Source of the DNA: an uncultured Oscillospiraceae bacterium
GTDB lineage: Bacteria; Bacillota; Clostridia; Oscillospirales; Acutalibacteraceae
Reading direction: 5' to 3'
NCBI GenBank assembly: GCA_958354085.1
Contig: CATWUX010000150.1
Span: 1 to 5,024, forward strand
Length of the DNA stretch: 5,024 nucleotides
The notes beneath the pieces were generated by a model. It was not told where the DNA came from. It made no database searches and worked only from the letters and a program-made list of their open reading frames with translations. A program made the position numbers and the translations under genes. Positions within the stretch are counted from its first letter, which is position 1. Each line of letters opens with the position of its first letter. Below are positions 1-3,988 of the stretch, piece after piece.

Positions 1-99
1 CGAAGCGACGATCTGGAATGCCTCGTCGTTCAGCAGCGCGGCCAGCCGGTCTTTATCCTCGGCGGAAAACGCCGCCGTTATCAAACGCAGTTGTTCCAT
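1..99 (-). CDS. 5' end of a probable CpaE/TadZ-like Tad pilus ATPase (partial)
   Basis: An ORF starts with ATG at 99 and leaves the window at the left edge after 33 codons, beginning MEQLRLITAAFSAEDKDRLA. A ribosome binding site (GGAAGG, about 6 nt upstream) supports the start, which lies 17 nt after the cpaB stop, so the two genes are almost certainly cotranscribed. The visible part resembles the beginning of a response-regulator-like receiver fold: a short beta strand followed by a charged helix. CpaE/TadZ proteins begin with such a domain, followed by a ParA/MinD-type ATPase that places the pilus machine at the membrane. No ATPase motif is visible because the gene is cut off, so the identity rests mainly on position directly after cpaB. 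It could instead be another receiver-type protein. I am confident that it is a gene and only moderately confident of its name. Confidence 0.6.
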   Translation of the reverse strand, partial: MEQLRLITAAFSAEDKDRLAALLNDEAFQIVAS

Positions 100-116
100 A
101 GATTTCCTTCCCCGCA

Positions 117-848
117 TCAAGGCCGAATAAGTGCATCCACGCCGATGGGCGGCTGTGTATTCGCCCCGTCGTCGCCCGCGGCCCGCAGCAACAGAGTGAT
201 TTGCCCGTTTTTGCTGCCCTCCGTTATGCGCATCGTTTCTTCCTGTGTGACAATCAGCGTGAGAAAGGTGTAAGTTCCCCCCACGCTGCCGTTGCTGTTT
301 GCCGGCGGGCTCAGTGACTTATCCAGCGCCGCCACCAGAATATTCTGTGCCAGAACCGTGGTGATCGGCCCCGGTGTTTCCGGCTCCACGCCGTCCGGCT
401 TATAATTGGCGGAAAGAGTCAGTAAAATATCTACGCAATCGCCCTGCCGGATGAACCCCGCCACACCGGTAATATCGTCCACGGCGATCGTCATCGCCCG
501 TTTCCCTTTCGGGATCACATAAGCCAGCCCGCTCTGATTTTCCCCGACGGTTTTCAGCTTTTCGGCGAGAATCTGCTCGCCCTTTAAGATCACACTCTCG
601 GTCATTTTCCCGATGACCAATTCGGTCGAGCGCACGGCTTTTTCATGTCCGCCGCCCTTAGGCAGCTGTATCGCCTGTACATGCTCGGCCGTAATCGGCG
701 TGTATGGCGGGATATCCTGCGCGGCCACGACAACCGTTTCGTATTCCGGTTTGATCTCTTTTTTCTTTTCCAGCCCACTCAGGAAGCTGAACAGCAGCAC
801 ACCGGTCAAAACGGCCGCCACAGCTGCCAATATATACACCTTTTTCAT
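117..848 (-). CDS. cpaB: CpaB/RcpC family Flp pilus assembly protein
   Basis: This 243-residue protein has a short N-terminal membrane anchor (residues about 4-24, hydrophobic after MKK) and the rest would lie outside the membrane. A SAF-type domain follows at about 38-100, recognisable from VVVAAQDIPPYTPIT and the later ILKGEQILAEKL. The RcpC/CpaB domain covers about 107-225, with YVIPKGKRAMTIAVDDITGVAGF-like sequence leading into RQGDCVDILLT. In diderm Tad systems CpaB is linked to the secretin channel. Here no secretin gene follows, so it more likely acts as a wall-side or membrane assembly factor, which is inference. Residues about 178-192 form a Pro/Asn/Gly/Ser-rich loop. The ATG at 848 has GGGAGG upstream with a long spacer of about 14 nt, and no better start is visible. 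It lies 42 nt after the TadG-like gene and 17 nt before the next gene. Length is typical of short Gram-positive members. Confidence 0.93.
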   Translation of the reverse strand: MKKVYILAAVAAVLTGVLLFSFLSGLEKKKEIKPEYETVVVAAQDIPPYTPITAEHVQAIQLPKGGGHEKAVRSTELVIGKMTESVILKGEQILAEKLKTVGENQSGLAYVIPKGKRAMTIAVDDITGVAGFIRQGDCVDILLTLSANYKPDGVEPETPGPITTVLAQNILVAALDKSLSPPANSNGSVGGTYTFLTLIVTQEETMRITEGSKNGQITLLLRAAGDDGANTQPPIGVDALIRP

Positions 849-890
849 CTGTGCTTGATTTCCCTCCCGGCTGTATAGCCGATCACCCTA

Positions 891-1904
891 TTATTTGCTC
901 AGCGTCAAACTGTATATGCCGAAGTTTTCCGCCGTTCCGGTCACATCGCCGTCTGCCGAGCCGATATTCACCATGTCCACATAACTTCCGATCACATAGC
1001 CCTGTGCCGCATAGGTGTGATAATCTTCCAGCACAAAGGCGGCAAAGCCGACCAGCTTGACCTCTTTATTATTCACATACACGACGACCGGCACCTTCAT
1101 CACGCGCGGACATCCCGCCACATAATGCTCGGCCGTGCAGCCGCCGGTCGTACGGTAATGCGTGCAGGCCTCATAACGCAGCCGAATGCCGGCCAAAGTC
1201 GGTCCCGCCATATTGCCGGATTCGATCGGCAGCACGTCTCCGATGTGCAGCTTGCCCTGATAGCCCCCGTACAGCCAGCTGTAATAATCGTTCGCACCGC
1301 CGCCTTTTACGCCGTCCAGATCCACCGCTCCAAACGCGCCGTTTACGATATCTCCGGTGTTTTTGCCGTATTTCAGCACCACATGTGAGATCTTTCCCTG
1401 TGCGATGATCTCCTGCAATGTTTCCTCCTGTACACTCAGCGGCACCGCATCGCTGAGCGTGGTGCACGGGATCGTCCGGGCTTCGGCTCCGCGCGTAAAG
1501 GTAACTTCCCGGATGCCGAATATCTTGGCAAATCCGGTCTCCGATGTTGCGGGGACGTTGACTCCCACCGCATGATAATAACCGTCCTGTTCCTGCGCAA
1601 ACGTGACTTCGGCCGCCGTTTCCGCTTTTACACCGTTCTTGACAAGATACTCCCGCACGGTCTGTTCCATTTCCGCGCGGCGGGCCGTATCGTCCTTTCC
1701 CACCGGCAGCATCAGCCCTGCGGCCATCACCGCCGCATCCGCTGCCGTCTGCGTCTCCGCTGTTTTTATGTAAGCGACCCCCATATCCACAACCAGCGCC
1801 GCCAGTCCCAGCAAAGCCGTCAGGCTCAGAGCAATAATCACACTGGTAGCGCCCTGCTCGCTGCGCGCGAAACCGGTCAAGGGTCGTAAAGTATTCCGTT
1901 TCAT
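891..1904 (-). CDS. TadG-like pilus protein with TadG N-terminal (Flp pilus-assembly) domain
   Basis: This 337-residue protein has the TadG-like N-terminal region: a charged leader, SEQGA at 16-20, a hydrophobic helix at about 21-46 and the family signature VVDMGVAYIKTAETQTAADA at 38-57. The rest (about 70-337) is predicted to be outside the cell and is rich in beta-type sequence. It contains four cysteines (147, 247, 256, 265), three clustered in C-x8-C-x8-C spacing, and ends with a segment (PVVVYVNNKEVKLVGFAAFV) resembling the C-terminal part of such proteins in Firmicutes. The position +5 after Gly18, normally Glu in cleaved prepilins, is Ile, so processing by the peptidase is uncertain. 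TadG-type proteins are minor pilus or assembly proteins anchored in the membrane. The ATG at 1904 has a perfect AGGAGG 6 nt upstream. It lies 70 nt after tadE and 42 nt before cpaB. The role is inferred from family and context. Confidence 0.87.
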   Translation of the reverse strand: MKRNTLRPLTGFARSEQGATSVIIALSLTALLGLAALVVDMGVAYIKTAETQTAADAAVMAAGLMLPVGKDDTARRAEMEQTVREYLVKNGVKAETAAEVTFAQEQDGYYHAVGVNVPATSETGFAKIFGIREVTFTRGAEARTIPCTTLSDAVPLSVQEETLQEIIAQGKISHVVLKYGKNTGDIVNGAFGAVDLDGVKGGGANDYYSWLYGGYQGKLHIGDVLPIESGNMAGPTLAGIRLRYEACTHYRTTGGCTAEHYVAGCPRVMKVPVVVYVNNKEVKLVGFAAFVLEDYHTYAAQGYVIGSYVDMVNIGSADGDVTGTAENFGIYSLTLSK

Positions 1905-1974
1905 ATCCGCCCTCCTATATGAGAAGCTGATTTCTATACGCGCCTGTAAAATATGCCGCTGTGCCCTTCCGATA

Positions 1975-2391
1975 TTAAGACATTTTCATGGTACAGCTTG
2001 CCTGTAAATGAAATTCGCCGTTTTCCGTAAACAAACCGGCAAACGGCGTAATAGCTTTCAGTCGGTATCGTGTCACCACTGTAATATCGCCCGCGCGAAA
2101 ATCCTGCGTGTCCGAATAGACCACACTAATTTCCAGACTATTCCGTATATGCTCAGGCGTCATCTCCTGAATACGGGCTGTTACCGCCGCACTGTTTTCC
2201 GCCGTATCGGTCACAACAATACCGGTACGTACCCCCTCACGGGTGACGTTCTGCATGGTCAGCGCATTGCCGCCGACCCAACCAAGCTCGATCAGCCCGC
2301 ATAACAACAATAAAATCAGGGGGAGCGCCAGCGCAAACTCCACGATGGCCTGCCCGCTTTCATGCCTGCGCGGCATTCGTGTCCGTTCCAT
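1975..2391 (-). CDS. tadE: TadE-like pseudopilin
   Basis: This 138-residue protein carries an N-terminal TadE-like domain. After a basic, polar leader comes the prepilin-type motif ESGQAIVEFALALP (11-24) and a hydrophobic helix to about 40. Cleavage is expected after Gly13, which puts Glu18 at the conserved +5 position of the mature protein. The family region continues through NALTMQNVTREGVRTG (42-57), and the C-terminal part (about 60-138) is a small extracellular domain with one cysteine near the end. TadE-like pseudopilins are matured by the Tad prepilin peptidase and are needed for pilus assembly, although they are not the main filament subunit. The ATG at 2391 is preceded by GGGGGGAG about 8 nt upstream. 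The next in-frame ATG, at codon 6, has no such site. It lies 48 nt after flp and 70 nt before the TadG-like gene in the same operon. Confidence 0.92.
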   Translation of the reverse strand: MERTRMPRRHESGQAIVEFALALPLILLLLCGLIELGWVGGNALTMQNVTREGVRTGIVVTDTAENSAAVTARIQEMTPEHIRNSLEISVVYSDTQDFRAGDITVVTRYRLKAITPFAGLFTENGEFHLQASCTMKMS

Positions 2392-2439
2392 TCCGGTCGC
2401 TCCCCCCTTTGGTCGGTGTCAGATGTACGCTTTAACGCA

Positions 2440-2619
2440 TCAGGTTGTAGTCGTCGATGTGGCGTTGCCCAATTCGTCCGCGGCGCCTTGGAAAATGTTC
2501 TTGATGTTGCCGCCGAGCGCGACCAGCGCCACGACCACAACAACGGCGATCAACGCAATGATCAAGCCGTACTCCACCATACCTTGTCCGCTTTCGTCCT
2601 TGAAAAACTTCTTCAACAT
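2440..2619 (-). CDS. flp: Flp-type major pilin
   Basis: This short gene encodes 59 residues, starting MLKKFFKDESGQGMVEYGLI and ending in a run of four threonines before TGA. It has the full Flp prepilin pattern: a basic leader (residues 1-11), the cleavage motif G11 followed by QGMVEY, with Glu16 at +5 and the characteristic adjacent Tyr17, then a hydrophobic helix of about 18 residues rich in Ile, Leu and Val, and a short hydrophilic tail. Mature length would be 48 residues, typical of Flp pilins that polymerise into the Tad filament. The ATG at 2619 has AGGAGG 8 nt upstream, the best ribosome binding site in the operon apart from that of the TadG-like gene, as expected for an abundant structural subunit. 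It lies 67 nt after the peptidase gene, with a hairpin in the gap, and 48 nt before tadE. The dipeptide Glu-Tyr makes this a Flp subunit and not a classical type IVa pilin. Confidence 0.95.
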   Translation of the reverse strand: MLKKFFKDESGQGMVEYGLIIALIAVVVVVALVALGGNIKNIFQGAADELGNATSTTTT

Positions 2620-2649
2620 TTGCTAGCCCTCCTAAAATTTTGATGGTAC

Positions 2650-2673
2650 GCCTTCCCACTCCAAAGGGAAGGC
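2650..2673 (-). repeat. Perfect 8-bp hairpin between the peptidase and pilin genes
   Basis: GCCTTCCC and GGGAAGGC form a perfect 8-bp stem with an 8-nt loop in the gap between the peptidase stop and the flp start. On the transcribed (minus) strand it is followed by GTACCATC and not by a run of T, so it does not look like an intrinsic terminator for the operon. It stands about 30 nt upstream of the flp start. A likely role is protecting or defining the 5' end of a processed flp transcript, or blocking 3'-to-5' decay of the peptidase part. Both are inference. On the plus strand the stem is followed by TTTTC, but no plus-strand gene ends there. Confidence 0.6.
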
Positions 2674-2686
2674 TTTTCAAACTCCC

Positions 2687-3307
2687 TCAGAAAAGCTGCA
2701 CGGCCATAAGCGCCGCTGCGATAAACGGCCCCATCGGCACAAAGCTTTTCACTGCCAGAACAAACGGCGTCCTGCGTTCCACCAGAGTAAACGCCAAAAT
2801 CAACATACCCATGATCACAACGGCGTATAAACTGCCCATCAGCCCCGCGCAAAATCCCATTGCTCCCGCCAGCTTCACATCGCCGGCGCCGATTGTTTTT
2901 CCAAACAAGCACGGGAGCAAAAACAGGACAAAGCACACGGCCAGTCCGCCGAGTGATGACCACAGATCAAACGAGATCAGCCGGAATCCGCCGAAAACGG
3001 CGGTGACCGCCAGCAGCGCCAAAATCAAATCGTTGGGAATGATGCGATACCGCGCGTCAACGACCGCAATAACCGCACAATCCAACAGCAGCAGCAAGCC
3101 GTACACAAGCGCCCAGCTCAAGCCCAGACGCCATCCCATCAAGCCGCCGAAGCCACCCATGGCCAATGGCAGCAGCCAACGCTCCGCCCGGCTTTCAGCC
3201 GGCTCCAGCGCTCGCTTGCGCAACAGCCATGTTTTGATCCCCGCCGCCGGCCATTTCAGTGCGGCCCCTATAAGCGCCGCGCCGGCAATCGTCAAAATCT
3301 CGTTCAC
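2687..3307 (-). CDS. cpaA: Prepilin peptidase of the A24 family (TadV/CpaA type)
   Basis: A polytopic membrane aspartic protease of 206 residues that would cleave the leader of the Flp pilin and the TadE pseudopilin at the inner face of the membrane. Both catalytic aspartates are visible: Asp84 in VVDARYRIIPN and Asp143 in the GAGDVKL motif (residues about 140-146). Several hydrophobic segments surround them, and the C-terminal FVPMGPFIAAAL resembles the usual family ending. The N-terminal methyltransferase domain and zinc-binding cysteine pairs of PilD-type enzymes are absent, as is normal for Tad enzymes. The frame is open as far as 3496, but that extension would run through the terminator and part of the riboswitch. 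I chose the GTG at 3307, which has GAGGG 6 nt upstream and is the only initiator-type codon near the first hydrophobic segment. It is the first gene of the operon, 66 nt after the leader terminator. Confidence 0.93.
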   Translation of the reverse strand: MNEILTIAGAALIGAALKWPAAGIKTWLLRKRALEPAESRAERWLLPLAMGGFGGLMGWRLGLSWALVYGLLLLLDCAVIAVVDARYRIIPNDLILALLAVTAVFGGFRLISFDLWSSLGGLAVCFVLFLLPCLFGKTIGAGDVKLAGAMGFCAGLMGSLYAVVIMGMLILAFTLVERRTPFVLAVKSFVPMGPFIAAALMAVQLF

Positions 3308-3313
3308 GTTGAA

Positions 3314-3318
3314 CCCTC
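3314..3318 (-). promoter_or_regulatory. Ribosome binding site that fixes the GTG start of the prepilin peptidase
   Basis: GAGGG lies 6 nt upstream of the GTG at 3307-3305. It rules in favour of this start over the upstream ATG at 3496, which would need translation through the terminator hairpin and the aptamer. Confidence 0.7.
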
Positions 3319-3372
3319 GCTTCCTGCTTCCGCCTTTCGCCCTTGCACACCGTTTCTTACCAAAAGGACGAC

Positions 3373-3403
3373 AAAAAAACGGTTCGGATAAACCGAACCG
3401 TTT
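3373..3403 (-). terminator. Intrinsic terminator of the c-di-GMP riboswitch leader
   Basis: On the minus strand AAACGGTTCGG, loop TTTAT, CCGAACCGTTT form a perfect 11-bp stem (8 bp of it the GC-richer core), directly continued by T residues: seven T in a row follow the last G of the core. This is a textbook rho-independent terminator in the direction of the pilus genes, located 66 nt before the peptidase start and about 90 nt after the aptamer. It cannot be an ordinary gene terminator, since the nearest upstream gene, prfB, stops almost 600 nt earlier and a promoter and riboswitch lie in between. It is best explained as the conditional stop of the riboswitch. The reverse orientation lacks a proper T tract. 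Confidence 0.92.
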
Positions 3404-3490
3404 AAAAAAGCTATTCAACCCACAGCACTGTACGATACTACGCGAAAAGTACGTATCCTTCGGTGTTGCTTCTGAGAAGCATTCGTCGTT
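3404..3490 (-). promoter_or_regulatory. Riboswitch expression platform between aptamer and terminator
   Basis: This stretch links the aptamer to the terminator. It contains two local hairpins on the transcribed strand: GCTTC-TCA-GAAGC (3480-3468) and a stem of GATACgTAC with GTAGTATC (3457-3434, one bulged G). It also contains segments that could compete in folding: GCAAC (3469-3465) is complementary to GTTGC at the aptamer 3' end (3497-3493), and ACCGAA (3465-3460) is complementary to TTCGGT at the top of the terminator stem. Which fold dominates cannot be decided by eye. Confidence 0.6.
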
Positions 3491-3572
3491 CGGCAACCGG
3501 CTGTCATAGACTTTCGTCCTTAGACCCTTGGCTTTGCGTCATCTGCTTTCGCAGATTTTGCTATTATCGTGA
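3491..3572 (-). promoter_or_regulatory. c-di-GMP-I (GEMM-I) riboswitch aptamer
   Basis: The transcribed strand shows the class I cyclic di-GMP aptamer nearly element by element. It begins CACGATAATAGCAAA, then P2 is ATCTGC-GAAA-GCAGAT, a perfect stem with a GAAA tetraloop. Next is the invariant core GACGCAAAGCC (3540-3530). P3 follows as GTC-TAAG-GAC-GAAA-GTC-TAT-GAC. Its UCUAAG/UAUGA internal loop is the 11-nt GAAA tetraloop receptor with its first C-G pair replaced by U-A, as required to dock the P2 loop. The 3' strand is AGCCGGTTGCCG. By alignment from memory to the Vc2 aptamer, G3561, A3534 and C3493 correspond to ligand contacts G20, A47 and C92. G at position 20 predicts c-di-GMP and not cyclic AMP-GMP. 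Being directly downstream of a promoter and upstream of a terminator and pilus genes, it should control operon readthrough. Confidence 0.95.
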
Positions 3573-3595
3573 GAATTTTTCTGAGGTACGTATTC

Positions 3596-3624
3596 ATCGT
3601 AGCACCGTTTTTTGGAATTGTCAA
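3596..3624 (-). promoter_or_regulatory. Vegetative promoter of the riboswitch and Tad pilus operon
   Basis: A perfect -35 box TTGACA (3624-3619) is followed by a 17-nt spacer and a -10 box TACGAT (3601-3596, 4 of 6 matches to TATAAT). Transcription should start about 7 nt later, near 3588-3591, so that the aptamer begins roughly 15-20 nt into the RNA. The placement fits a riboswitch leader of about 280 nt. A 7-bp inverted repeat (AGCACCG/CGGTGCT at 3651-3657 and 3601-3607) has one arm covering the end of the spacer and the first base of the -10 box. It may be chance or a protein-binding half site. Confidence 0.85.
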
Positions 3625-3988
3625 CCTGTTTTAGAAAAAAATGCAACTTTCGGTGCTTTTTGTCGCTTTTCACAGAAACGGGATGTTGCCTATACGCCTT
3701 GCATATACCAAGCCATTGGTTTCCGGCAGCGCAATGGTTCGTTTTTGCCAAATAAATATTGGTAATTTCCCGTTAATCTCTTATGCTAAATCAAGAAGAT
3801 CCGTTGTTTTTCCCAATTTATTCCATTTCTCGCTTACCAAGGAGAAGCTCGCATATGACACACTTTTTCGTCAAGCATACCTCCCGCGGCCTTCGCTTCT
3901 CGTAGAATGTGGAAGAGGAAAACGGCAATCACTGTCTGTACACGGCGCAAGGAAGAAATCGGCATGGGCGGCGGCGGGGTTGTTCTGC
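3625..3988. other. Gene-free stretch between prfB and the pilus operon promoter
   Basis: I find no credible gene in these 364 bases. On the minus strand they would be the 3' untranslated region of prfB and the upstream region of the pilus promoter. No convincing intrinsic terminator for prfB is visible: the inverted repeats CCATTG/CAATGG (3713-3737) and GAGAAGC/GCTTCTC (3842-3901, loop of 46 nt) lack a T tract in the prfB direction. The part at 3740-3850 is AT-rich. A 16-codon plus-strand ORF (3855-3905) with AAGGAG 10 nt upstream is present, but nothing else supports it. Confidence 0.6.

Noticed and set aside
1017..1388. 123-codon plus-strand ORF inside the TadG-like gene
   Set aside because: It is antisense to a gene with a good start site and clear family domain, with no independent support.
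3404..3490. Possible second, tandem riboswitch aptamer downstream of the first
   Set aside because: The segment has short hairpins but no second GACGCAAAGCC-like core, so it is better read as the expression platform.
3308..3496. N-terminal extension of the prepilin peptidase to an ATG at 3496
   Set aside because: It would place coding sequence over the terminator and the 3' end of the aptamer, the added 63 residues have no family resemblance, and the GTG at 3307 has a good ribosome binding site.
2640..3509. 289-codon plus-strand ORF opposite the peptidase gene
   Set aside because: It is the antisense of a well-supported membrane protease, and its composition (rich in Pro, Ser, Lys, Arg) is what antisense of a GC-rich membrane gene gives.
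3713..3737. CCATTG/CAATGG hairpin considered as a prfB terminator
   Set aside because: The stem is only 6 bp and is followed on the minus strand by CTTGGTATATG, without a T tract. On the plus strand a T-rich stretch follows, but no plus-strand gene ends there.
3539..3751. 70-codon minus-strand ORF across the promoter and aptamer
   Set aside because: It covers the -35 and -10 boxes and the start of the riboswitch, shows no recognisable protein motif, and has no clear ribosome binding site.
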